Shown in pieces: positions 1 through 10,731 of a stretch of DNA of 64,000 nt (positions are counted from its first letter, which is position 1; each line of letters begins with the position of its first letter). Where the stretch lies: contig CM061242.1 of the NCBI GenBank assembly GCA_030848705.1, positions 127,296,757 to 127,360,756 on the forward strand, written 5' to 3'. Source of the DNA: Heracleum sosnowskyi (Eukaryota; Streptophyta; Magnoliopsida; Apiales; Apiaceae). Both the position numbers and the translations under genes were made by a program. Under the pieces are notes generated by a model, which saw only the letters and a program-made list of their open reading frames with translations, was not told the DNA's origin and did not search any database.

Positions 1-155
1 CGGTTTATAAAATTCGAACCAGATATCCGATTTTTCGGATCATGAAAAATTTATTTCGGTTCCGGTTCAAGTTTAATCGGATATTCGGAATTCGGACATC
101 CATTTAAACCGGATCGAAAATCGGATAATCCAGATCCGAATTAGTTAATAAGATT
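1..155. repeat. Degenerate CGGAT/ATCCG-rich repeat, possible inner end of a larger element
   Basis: The stretch is built of repeated words such as CGGATATTCGG and ATCCGA. The word AACCGGATCGAA occurs here on the + strand and again on the opposite strand inside 5588-5735. The two stretches may therefore be inverted ends of one outer element that encloses the whole 0-5.7 kb transposon nest. The left boundary is outside the window, so this is an inference from similarity of words only. Confidence 0.35.
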
Positions 156-780
156 TATTTTAATTTGTAGCAAATAATTTTTATTTTTTTAATTAGTTAT
201 CATTAACTTTACAAATTGTAAAATTATTAATACTCCCTCTGTTTCATAATATTTGTCTACTTTTAAAAAAAATGCATATTATGAAATTCTAACATTGATA
301 ATAAAATTATAATTGTATTGCATAAACTACATCGAATATTAGTTAATGCTATAGTATTACTCTTGAAAATCTATACTCTATATTAATAAGCAAAACAATG
401 TGAAAATGGCGCGCTGTACTAAAGTACCAAAGTACCAAAGTACCAAATTTGGTTATCACTTGACCCGGGTTCGATTCCTCGCAACTCCATAATTATACAA
501 GATTTATTTACTTTAAATTCTTTAGCTTAATCCAGGGTTCGATTCCTTACAACTACGTAATTTATACAAGATTTATTTATTTACTTTAAATTCAATAGTT
601 TCATCGAGCGTTAGATTCTTTGCAGCTACGTAATCAATAGGCCCGATCCTGACTTTTTTGGGGCCCTAGGCAAAAACATAAATGGGGGCCCCTCTCAAAA
701 AGAAAAAAAAACTATAATAATTCAAAGCCACTACGATTTTATTAATAAAATTACAATATCCAAGCATATTACACAATAAT

Positions 781-891
781 TCATAGAAAATGAGTTCTAC
801 GGGCATTCCGTGATGCAAAATCATTGATGATAACATCATAATCAATATTTTCCAAAAGTTCCTTCTCGATTGATAAAATTGGAAGACCATT
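781..891 (-). pseudogene. hAT transposase C-terminal dimerisation remnant
   Basis: Read on the minus strand, 36 codons followed by TGA encode a peptide with the pattern LPILSIEKELLENIDYD ... DFASRNAR, ending in THFL. This resembles the very C-terminus of plant hAT transposases (the region after the dimerisation motif, usually LAILSIE... FASxKARK). The upstream frame is closed by stops and a 47-bp duplication, so no functional transposase remains. The assignment rests on remembered family similarity. Confidence 0.6.
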
Positions 892-964
892 TAGTCATTC
901 TTGTTTTTTAGACAACTTGATAAAATTGGAAGACCATTTAGTCATTCTTGTTTTTTAGACAACA
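871..964. repeat. 47-bp tandem duplication in the hAT element
   Basis: A block starting TGATAAAATTGGAAGACC at 871 is repeated exactly at 918, giving two near-perfect copies with a 47-bp period. It disrupts the transposase remnant upstream of the surviving C-terminal codons. Confidence 0.85.
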
Positions 965-1168
965 TCGCATATAACAAGTAAATCAAACAATTAAATCAAA
1001 TGACAGGAAAACTAGAGAATGAAATGATAACACCTTGATTATTGTGATATGTGCGAATGAATTTGGCAAGAAGCAACCAATTGCAAAATTGATGTCCGAC
1101 CCTTCCGGCTCCCACAAAGTAGTAACCAAACAACCACAGTCAATAGAGTAGTAACCAAACAACCACAG

Positions 1169-1321
1169 TCAATAAGATTTCCGAGACAAGAGAATCCTTA
1201 AATTCTCAATTTCAGAATCTCTGAACAACTCCAATTCATCGATGCTAAAACTTGTGAGTGATACTAATACACTATTCAATTGGACTTTGTCTCTATTAGA
1301 GAGAAAATTTCCTGTTGCCAT
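1169..1321 (-). other. 50-codon open frame inside the hAT element, function unknown
   Basis: A minus-strand ATG-to-TGA frame of 50 codons (starting MATGNFLSNRDK) lies within the hAT element. It could be a leftover of an element-encoded protein or chance. No domain is recognised and there is no support for expression. Confidence 0.15.
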
Positions 1322-2213
1322 AATCTAATTTCCAAGAAGAATAAATGATAACAACGGTTTAATTCTTGGGAAGTATTGAGATTTAATGATAGGTGGAGAG
1401 AATATTAAGAAAAGTAGTTTGGATATGAGAGAAATTGAGAAAGGGGGAGAATATGAGAAATTAATTTGGTACAAATAAGAACGAAGCCCGGAGACCGGAG
1501 AGTGCTAAGTGGCTATCATGGATTTTAATTTTTTGGGCTTTTTCATTTTACTCAATTATCAATCTTTTCTCTACTGGCTTAAAAAACTCTCTCTTAGCTT
1601 TAAAAAAAGCTACTAAAATTACAAAACCTAAAAAAATTGGGCCCCCTTTTAAGTTTGGGCCCTAGGCCATTGCCCCTCTGAACTACCCTCAGAACCGGGC
1701 CTGGTAATCATACAAGATTTATTTATCTTTAATTTCTTTAGTTTTATGCACAGTTCGATTGTCTATAACTACATAATTAAATAGTTATTTATTTATTATA
1801 TATTTTTACCATTCAATTCTCGAGAAATACATTTTTAAATAATATTTATTAATACTAATATTTTAATATCGACTCATATTCGGCCCGTGCTTGGCACGGG
1901 TTATAAGCTAGTATAAACTAAAGATTAAATAATTATATGTGTTGTGAGTTTAATTTTGAAAACATAAACTAAAATTTAGTCTTCGAAACGTTACATTGAA
2001 ATTAAAAGCGGACAACTAATTTGATTTTTTTTTTTAGTTGACAATTATTGCGAAAATTGAGGGAGTAACATTTTAGACATCAGCATTTCATACTTTAACA
2101 TTTATGAATTCATTTTTTTCTAATTTTGTTTTAAATTATCATAAATTCTCTCATTCATTTCTTTAATTGGTTCTTTTAAATATTTTTTAAGTGACATTAA
2201 TAATATATATAAA

Positions 2214-3150
2214 TCAATACTATTATATAATAGACGAAACATTAAAAGTTTGGTTGGTCGGTATGGTACGTTGTGATTTTACTTAATGGCCCTTTCTTAA
2301 ATTCGTGTTTTTACTTAATTAACTTTACTTATTTATAGAAATATATTATTAAATAATAATATTATCTATTTATAACCAATTACCTTTTTCACCTAAAATA
2401 CTTTTTTTTAAACAAATTCCCCTACTTTTTCAAATATATCACGGGCAAATACCTTTTTTAACTAAAACATGTTAGTTTTTCTATTTTTCCTTACTAAAAC
2501 CCCCCATTTTCCAAAAATATCACGGACAAACCTTTAGTTATTTATTTTTAAACCTTATATTATAATTATTTTTTTAAAAGTTTACCTGTTTTAACATGCC
2601 TACTTATTTTTCTTAACAAATGCAATTACTATAAATATTAAAATATAAATAATCAAATACCTATTTATAACCAATTACCTTTTCAGCTAAAACATATTAT
2701 AGATTTTTTCTAACAAAGTCCTTCATTTTTTAAATATATAACGGGAAATTGCCTTTTTCAATTTATTTTTTCTATTTTTCTCACTAAAATCCATCCTTTT
2801 TTCTAAAAATATCACGGACAAACCCTTTAATTATTTATTTTAAAAGGTATTTAAATAATTTAAATTATTAAATTTTAAAACCTCATTTTCCAAAAATATC
2901 ACGGGCATTTACCTTTTTAAACTAAACATATGTAACATTTTTTATTTTTCCATACTAAAACCCCTCTTTTTCCAAAAATATAATGAGCAAATCCTTACTT
3001 ATTTATTTTAAAATTTGTTTTAATGTTTTTAATTAATTAAAAGTGTTTAGCTATTTTTACATGCCTACTTATTTTTCTAACAAATACAATTAAAAAATTA
3101 ATAATAAAATAATAATTAACAATCCGTGAATCGCACGGGTTTTAAGCTAG
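2214..3150 (+). mobile_element. Non-autonomous Helitron
   Basis: It starts TCAATACTATTATATAAT after A2213 and ends TTTTAAGCTAG at 3150 before T3151. A short stem CCGTG/CACGG (3124-3138) precedes the CTAG end. The interior is AT-rich and contains repeated 'TATCACGG(A/G)CAAA' words shared with the neighbouring Helitron 3581-5445. No coding capacity is visible. Confidence 0.7.
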
Positions 3151-3423
3151 TATATCATTATAAGTAAAATGATAAATTTAGAGAAAAATATACATGAGAT
3201 TGATTTACGAGGTCACAAATATTTTATATAGAAATATATGAAGTTATATTTATAAATTCATTCTCAAATATAATTTCAAGTGTACATTTATGTAATTTCG
3301 CGTAATATACTTATAAACTCGAGTAATATATAAGAACTTCTTTAATTTAATAGTAATACTTTATTACTTAATTTAATATATCATATGTTGAATTATTTGT
3401 TTTTAATATGTTCATTATATAAA
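3151..3423 (+). repeat. 273-bp tandem duplication, copy 1 (empty Helitron site)
   Basis: Copy 1 spans 3151-3423. Copy 2 starts at 3424, is interrupted at 3580/5446 by a Helitron, and resumes from 5446 to about 5568. The copies differ by only scattered substitutions and a few small gaps. Copy 1 carries the uninterrupted junction GCGTAA/TATACTT at 3305/3306. Confidence 0.85.
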
Positions 3424-3580
3424 TATATCATTTTAAGTAAAATGATAAATTTAGAGAAAAATATACATGAGATTGATTTACGAGGTCACAAAGATTTTAC
3501 ATATAGAAATATATGAAGTTATATTTATAAGTTCATTCTCAAATATAATTTCAAGTGTACATTTATGTAATTTCGCGTAA

Positions 3581-5445
3581 TCTATACTATATTATTAAAG
3601 CCGAAACATTGAAAGTTTTGGTTTTCGGTTAACGGTATGTTTTTGGTTTTTGGTACTTTTTCTAATTAATAAATTAATAATAAAATCAAAATTCGGGAAA
3701 GTTTTATTCTACATTAATATTTCACTATATTTTACTACATAAAAATCAAATAATATTGAAATCTAATCAAAAAAATGGAAATGTGGGATCTAATTTGTTT
3801 AAATTTATGATACACTACTACAAATATATTTCTTTCTTTTTAGGCTAAGAAAAGCTACTACAAATCAAATTTTTAATAGAATTGTATTATTGTCAAGCTA
3901 CCAAAATAGTAACTAGATGATTGGTTTTTATAATTAAAATATTTTTTTTCTAACAAAATTTACTCTTTTTCCAAAAATATCATTACAATTATCTTTAAAT
4001 TAAAATATATTACCTTTTATATTTGTTATTACTAAAATCTATGTTTTCCAAAAATATGAGGTGCAATCCTTACTTATTTATCTTAAAATCTATTTTAATA
4101 CTCTATTTAATAAATAATAAAATAATATAAAAATAGTAACTAACTGATTGCCTTTTATAATTTAAAAAAAAATCTAACAAAATCTACTCCTTTTCCAAAA
4201 ATATCACGACAATTAACTTTAAATTAAAACATAATATCTTTTATATTTGTTATCACTAAAATCTCTATTTTCCAAAAATATGAGGTGCAATCCTTACTTA
4301 TTTATTTTAAAATCTATTTTAATACTCTATTTAATAAATAATAAAATAATATAAAAATATTAACTAGCTGATTGCCTTTTATAATTAAAACATTTTTTTT
4401 CTAACAAAATCTACTTCTTTTCCAAAAATATCACGGCAATTACCTTTAAATTAAAATATATTACCTTTTATATTTGTTATCACTAAAATCTCTATTTTCC
4501 AAAAATATCAAGTGCAACCCTTACTTATATATTTTAAAACTTATTTTAATACTTTTAATTATTTAAAAAAAACTTACATATTTTAACAAGTGAACGTATT
4601 TTTTTTAACAAATACAATTAATATAATTAAAACAAATCATCACTAAAATCCCTATTTCCCAAAAATATGAGGTGCAATCCTTACTTATTTATTTTAAAAC
4701 CTATTTTAATACTTTATTTAATAAATAATAAAATAATATAAAAATAGTAACTAGCTGATTGCCTTTTATAGTTAAAACATTTTTTTCTAACAAAATCTAC
4801 TTATTTTCAAAAAATATCACGGGCAATTACCTTTAAATTAAAATATATTACCTTTTATATTTGTTATCATTAAAACCTCTCTTTTCCAGAAATATCAAGT
4901 GCAACTTATATATTTTAAAACCTATTTTAATACTTTTAATTATTTAAAAAAACTTACCTATTTTAACAAGTGAACGTATTTTTTAACACATAAAATTAAT
5001 ATAATTAAAACACATCTAAAAATATTACGTGCAGTTACTTTTTTTTTTAATTAAAACATGTTAATTTTTCTATTAGTCCTTATTAAAAAAACTTACTTAT
5101 TTTAACATGTCAACGTATTGTTTTAATAAATAAAATTAATATAATTAAAACACTTATAAAAATATCACGGTCAATTACTTTTTTTAATTAAAACATGTTA
5201 GATTTTCTATCTGACCTTATTATTAATATTATTTTATTATAAAATAATATTAATAATACCTCATTTATCTTCCTCGACCTCATTTGTATTTTTTTTATAT
5301 TTTTTTATGTTCCAATGAATATTTAAGTTTCTCATTTTATAATTTATCATATTAATTTTTACTTTTATTTTAATATTTTTCATTCACATTAAATTTTTTA
5401 GTTTATTATTTTTAAGGCCCGTGCCTTGCACGGGTTATAGGCTAG
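3581..5445 (+). mobile_element. Non-autonomous Helitron with a paralogous empty site
   Basis: The 5' end is TCTATACTATATTATTAA following A3580. The 3' end is CTAG at 5442-5445 preceding T5446. A 7-bp hairpin CCCGTGC-CTT-GCACGGG occupies 5418-5434, 11 nt from the end. The same flanks are joined without the element at 3305/3306, which proves a clean insertion between A and T without target duplication. The interior holds several roughly 225-bp repeated modules and no Rep-helicase gene. Confidence 0.85.
3900..4880. repeat. Tandem modules of about 225 bp inside the Helitron
   Basis: Blocks beginning 'TAGTAACTAGCTGATTGCC' or near variants recur near 3908, 4136, 4359 and 4746. Each is followed by the same order of words (TCTAACAAAATCTACT, CCAAAAATATCACGG, TTATATTTGTTATCACTAA, ATGAGGTGCAATCC). 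One interval is longer, so a copy has changed in length. The same modules occur in reverse orientation at 18.7-20.2 kb. Confidence 0.7.
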
Positions 5446-5800
5446 TATACTTATAAACTCGAGTAATACATAAAAACTTCTTTAATTTAATATTAATACT
5501 TTATTACTTAATTTAATATATCATATGTTGAATTATTTGTTTTTAATATATTCATTATTTATTAAATATATAATTTTTTTTTAAATATAGTGCGGATATT
5601 CGATTTGAGATCCGGATCCGAATCCGAATTTATAAAAAAAACTGGATCGGATATTCGATCCGGTTTTTTTGGATTGGATATCCTAATTTTCGAATTTTTT
5701 AAATGACCGAAAATTAAGATAATCCGATTTAGCAACACTTTGGAGTCGATGCCAGACCCCTATAACAGGATAACATATTACTGGCCGGAAAAGAGCGGGA
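5446..5800. other. Remainder of tandem copy 2 and 5' flank of the TPR gene
   Basis: 5446 to about 5568 completes the second copy of the 273-bp duplication. 5588-5735 is a CGGAT/ATCCG-rich stretch that mirrors positions 1-155 on the opposite strand. The following gene starts only about 65 bp further on, so its core promoter must lie in or next to transposon-derived DNA. I could not pick a convincing TATA box. Confidence 0.5.
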
Positions 5801-8800
5801 ATGGGCATGCTTTTTCTCGGAACATCTTCTCACACCACCATTCAATCACCACACCCCAAACCTGTTCGAGCAAATGCCTCAGAGACACCACCACCACAAA
5901 AAATCAAAGAAATCAGAGTATGTTTACACAGAATTTGCAGTCGAAAAGGTTCCATAGAGACCCTGCAAGTGCTCACTGATCTTGCACCTCCTGACCTCAC
6001 TGTCAAGTCTTGTGGGTGTCTTGGTAAATGTGGCATTGGTCCGAATGTTGTGTTGCTTCCCGGGCCTGTTTTTGTTAGTCATTTAGGTACTGCTGCTAAG
6101 GCTGCTAAGCTTTTGTCAGATGCTTGTGAAGGTGAAGTGGGGTCTTGGAGTAAGAGTTTGGAAGCACTTGCTTTGAAGAGAAGAGCTGAGGCTCAAATGG
6201 AGGTGGATAATTTCTCGGAAGCTGAAGGTTTACTATCACAGGTATATTATTTTGTTACCTATTGTAAATTATAGTCTTATAGATGTAATATGATCAAATT
6301 ATGCTTGATTCCTACTACCTCTAGATTTTACGGTAGATTTAATGTGATGTAGTCTTATTGATGCAATTTGATCAAATTATGCTCACAATTGCTAGTACGT
6401 TAAGACTTTGTTATGATCGCTACCATGGTATCAGAATGCAGACTTAATTCGATCATATTTTATCTTTAGCATACCGGTCAAGTAACAAGCTCCTCCATCT
6501 ATTTATTTTTATGATCTTTCATTCAATAATTGGCCTTAATTAAATGGAGGTATTCTTATGCTGAGGAGGGAATTAAAATATTAATTTGTATTTACTCAAG
6601 TTATTATATAATATTTAATTTTGTTGTAATTCACTACAAAGTTTTATCATATTGTATAAGTAAGTTATTTGTAATATACTGTATTCCAAGTTATGGTAGT
6701 AAAGTATAAAATGAGTTGTATTTTCATTTGATCATGTAATTGGATTGGTATAAATAAGCATGTTATGTTTAGTTTTATGGTTCTCCACCTATATGATGAG
6801 ATGTAATCTTTTATTATTTTAAAGCTTGAATTGAATTATTCAGTTGATTATTTTTATTTTATGGGTTGTGATATGTTATATTTTCTTCCCTCCCTGATTA
6901 GGATTCCGTAGGGTAGTGATTCTTATGCAGTTAAATCACCTTAGATTTACGCTTTGTTGCTCTATTCTATAAATCCTTATTCGTAATTGTTACCCAGTCT
7001 TTTTGTTCTATGTCCTAATCCTTCTTCTTAATTGTTACCTTGCATCCTTGTTACTGATTTGTTGCTTATTTAGTGTTTTTACTTGTGGTGATAACCTTTG
7101 GCTCTGGTACTCGTATTCACTTTGTGCATGGATATGTTTGCTAAATAATAGTCTTTTTCAAGAAAAGTGTTTTACCATACCTTTCTAAGAACTGTTTGGG
7201 TAGTTACTTAATCTCCATGTATTTTTCGGAAAAGGAGCTGACGATGCCATATTTCTGTGTTGTTTCAGGCAATAGAACTTAAACCACATGGAGGTATACA
7301 TGTTCTGTATAAGGACAGGTTTGTAGGGAATAATTGATTAAAGTTCATGCAACTACATTTAGCAAGAAAAATATAGGAGTTCGTACAGCTTATAAACAAG
7401 TCAGACAGCCTAAATGCAGGTTCATCGAAGTTGTGTATCGTTATGTTTGTGAATGTATTCATTTATGTTTTACTATGTCTGTCCATTTTTCACGTGTTTG
7501 GAGGCTCTGTAAGTATTTTTGTTTTCAATTTATCTTTTATTGCTCCTTTTATATGGGAATTATGAAACCGAGTGTGTGGACTATCTATTTTTGAATGCGT
7601 AGTTCAAAACCGAGTGTGCTTTGTGAATCTAAAATCAATATTGTTATGTGATATAGTATACTTCTTTATCCGAGCAATGTTTTGACATAAAAAAGTTAAT
7701 TGAGACCAATATTACATTCAGGGCTGCTGCAAGGATTGCCATAGGTGATGTAAGTAATGCTCTTGAAGATGTTAAAGAGGCTTTGACTCTGGCTCCCAAC
7801 TATACTGAGGTGAGCTAAAGGCAAATGTTTTGAAGCCACCATATCTGGTTTTTTGTAATGTTACCTTCTCATTTACAAATTTTGCTTGAGGTGGAGAAAA
7901 CCTTCTCAGTTCTTAAGCAGTTATGCTGAAATTTATATATTGCTACTTGCTAATTTTCCCATTCTGCGTCTCTACGACTTGATTAGCATCATATTTACTA
8001 CATGTGTTAGATTATATTACGCGCGTATGCCAAGATGATGACCTGCTAACCTCCGTGAAAGCATATTAATTTGTCTTTTTGAGATATTGAACTGATCATA
8101 CGAAATTCTGACTGCATAAATCAAGGAAGATAATTACATTATGGAAATTGACAGGCTTATATTGTCCAAGGTGATGCTTTTATGGCCATTGAGCAGTTTG
8201 ATGGTGCTGAGGAGTCTTATTCCAAGGCTTTAGAGCTAGATCCTTCCAAACGACGATCCAAATCATTCAAGGTATTTTTATTCTCTTTATGAGGTTCTCA
8301 GCAGTATATGCTGTGTCGTGTAATGTATAATTATCTGAATAAAATAGTAAACTTGAGTCCTATTATAAGCACACATATCTTTGAGACTTTGACCTACAAG
8401 TCATGCGAGACTGTGGTATTACAATAAGTTTTTTTTTTTGCTTCCATTGTTGTAATTCGAGTTTTTTCTGGTCTACATATTTTTTAAGTGAAGACCATGG
8501 TAAATCAGTACTAATTTGACTCGGACTGTGGTATTACAATATATTTTCTTTCCCTTGGTGTAATTTGAGTTTTTTCCAGTCTACATTTTCTTTATGTGAA
8601 GAAAATAATGGGAAATCAATAGTAATTGAACTCACACTCCAATTTGCAAAAGAAAAAAGAAATCAATACTAAACATATAGCATATTTTATGTTGGTGACT
8701 GAACTCACCCTCCAGTTTGCATGTACGGAGGCTTGAACTCTCAACCACTTGGTAGGACTAGGCCAAAGTCGAGGGTTGCCGTAACTTTTTTTGTCTAGTG

Positions 8801-9193
8801 AAAAGATTTTAAAAAGCCACTAAAGATTAAATTTCCATATGTTCCATTTATTTTAATGATGATGGTTTCAGCATTAAAATGCTGTAGAGGAAGGATCATA
8901 TCTTGTAGTATATAAAAGTTAAAAGGTATACAGTATACTTGGTAGGTATACTGATGGGTGGACTTCACAGAAAACATTAACACATGTCGCTGGAATACAG
9001 TTTTGTATAGGAGACTGATCAAATCGAAATCCGATTACAGGGTTGAAGACATCCCTGTGATACCTTCAACTTCCTCTGCTCTTACACTTCACGTTGTTCT
9101 AATCGAAAAGTACCTTGTACGAGCATTCAAATTTTCAAACTATTGCAGGTTCGCATTGCAAAGCTTCAAGAGAAACTCATTATTACTCAGTGA
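5801..9193 (+). CDS. TPR protein with N-terminal thioredoxin-like ferredoxin domain
   Basis: Five exons are supported by GT-AG sites and continuous frame: 5801-6241, 7269-7318, 7722-7809, 8155-8271, 9149-9193, giving 246 residues. The start is the first Met after an in-frame stop at 5771. Residues 1-33 are Ser/Thr/Pro-rich and could be a short plastid transit peptide (inference). Residues about 38-105 resemble a [2Fe-2S] thioredoxin-like ferredoxin fold, with cysteines at 41, 46, 71, 73 and 77 (CLGKCG). Residues about 115-235 carry TPR helices, including an RAAARIAIGDVSNAL block and a YSKALELDPSKRR block. TPRs mediate protein contacts; the Fe-S domain could give redox sensing or cluster binding. 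The specific client is unknown. The family is known in plants as chloroplast-type TPR-like proteins; I do not assign a symbol. Confidence 0.85.
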
Positions 9194-10731
9194 GTAGTTC
9201 GTCTGATTGAATAGACATGCACCAATTGGTTGTAAACAAGGTGCTTCTCCATTCCAGATTTTGTTTTACTGCCAATGCTCTTGAACTCAGTAGATGTTGT
9301 GCTATGTGTATATCAGCTTCAGTCTTTCATGTAGATTTGTCCATGTCATACATGTCTAATGCATTTTCGGTAGAAAGGAGGGTTCGTATCCCTTTTACTT
9401 TACAAGATACTTGTTACTTGTTCATAAACATATTACATACATATGTACTAGTTAAAAAAAATGTGTATTGATCCCATCTGTAGAAAATATGTGCAAATTG
9501 ATTCTTATATGTTTGCTATGTGTATCTAAATTTCTACATCTTTTTTCCTTCCTCAGGATTCTTGAGGTGCGTATCCAGGATGATTGTTTTCTTTAAACCC
9601 AGTCTGATGATTTTGCCATACAGTCCGGTGACACGGGTAATCTCTGGAAAACAATTTTAACTTTTTTCCCACTGATAATGAGTTTCAGATGCATTGAGTT
9701 GTATGAAATTACTTCTGCCAGTGCATCACTGTTGGGTATTAATTTGTAAATTTGTGTTATATGTAGTATAGTGCAATAATAATTCTCTGTTTTTGTAAAA
9801 GATAACTAGTCAATCAAGATTTGAATATGACATAATATAATGGATTTGAAAGTTTATTGTGAATTTATCCAAGGTACTGGTGTTTAGCAACTCTTTTGGT
9901 CATGTTGAAGTAGCGTAGAAATTAGAATGCATTGTACCTCTGATGAAATGAGCTCTATGTGAATTATGTGCCTCAGGGTGGGAATTTCAAATTTCGAGCC
10001 CAGTTAGTATTTTGAACGGGTCAAATTTAGATTGAGCTACAATCAATTTTTTTTTGCTAAACAAATGATATTAAATATTTAAGTGTAAAAGAATAAAATT
10101 CTACTAAAGGTTATCTCGGGTCATTTTTGGGTCACTTTCAGCTTTTGGGTCGGGTTCGAGTTGTGTTTCAAGTCGTGTCTGATATTGCCCTTCTTCGCAT
10201 CTATCTTCCAAATTATAACTCATATCCGGTTTATATGATTTCTTTTGCCAGCTTTATTCTGGTGCACTGAGTGATAATATCGTTTATAGCTCAAAAAAAT
10301 TATCAAATCAGGAGTGTCTGCTTAAACTTTTAACTTTCATATCAAACTTTAAGCATTAGGGAGATTAAAATTAAAAAAAAAACACGTGCATGAAATAAAA
10401 TAGTTGATCACTTGTTAATCTTCCTGCAAACATGTTTTGCCTTTTACCACTACGAAACTTGAGAGACACAACCCTTCTTTGGGCATATCTTAGAATCATG
10501 TCATTAGCAAGTAGGAAATGCAGAACATGATGGTCCATATATATTTTAGCAGCATATCTATATCTACTAATATACCATCACCCGATTCCTAGAAATTAGT
10601 TAGGGTTATGCCACTGCAACAAAACATACTAGAACATTCTGATCAAAATATATAAGCCTGACCTAAAGACTTTGATATGTCAGAACTGCCCATCTTTTGC
10701 AGTGTGATAGGTGTCTTTTGCTGTGCTGCAA
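9194..10731. other. 3' flank and convergent intergenic DNA
   Basis: This contains the 3' UTR of the TPR gene and the 3' UTR of the minus-strand NAB gene, which are convergent. I see no further gene, tRNA or element with clear ends. Confidence 0.5.

Larger units (their letters stand above)
638..1703 (-). mobile_element. Degenerate hAT element nested in a Helitron
   Basis: The ends TAGGCCCGATCCTGA and (complement of the right end) CAGGCCCGGTTCTGA form an imperfect terminal inverted repeat. The flanks are GTAATCAA (630-637) and GTAATCAT (1704-1711), an 8-bp target duplication with one mismatch, as expected for hAT. GGGGCCCTAGGC words recur inside both ends. The minus strand holds a transposase C-terminus remnant (781-891). 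Two short internal tandem duplications (47 bp at 871-964; about 29 bp near 1118-1174) show further decay. Confidence 0.7.
370..1911 (+). mobile_element. Non-autonomous Helitron with a nested hAT element
   Basis: The element starts with TC (TCTATACTCTATATTAAT) after an A at 369 and ends with CTAG at 1908-1911 before a T at 1912, the Helitron A/T insertion pattern without target duplication. A 7-bp stem CCCGTGC/GCACGGG with a TTG loop lies at 1884-1900, 11 nt before the CTAG end. No Rep-helicase coding sequence is visible. A short relative is found at 36132-36401. The hAT element 638-1703 sits inside and must be younger. Confidence 0.75.
233..2065. mobile_element. Stowaway-like MITE, split by a nested Helitron
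   Basis: The left end reads CTCCCTCTG after a TA dinucleotide at 231-232. The right end reads TTGAGGGAG before a TA at 2066-2067. The ends are imperfect inverted repeats that also share an inner ATAATATTTGTC/GCAATAATTGTC block. A TA target duplication and a CTCCCTC terminus are hallmarks of Tc1/mariner-derived Stowaway MITEs. Most of the length is a later Helitron insertion (370-1911), so the MITE itself is only about 290 bp. Confidence 0.6.

Noticed and set aside
5740..5979. Alternative 79-codon frame at the start of the TPR gene
   Set aside because: Different frame; the Fe-S/TPR homology is in the 5801 frame.
8640..8790. Possible minus-strand SINE in TPR intron 4
   Set aside because: Only weak A/B-box-like words; no tail or target duplication.
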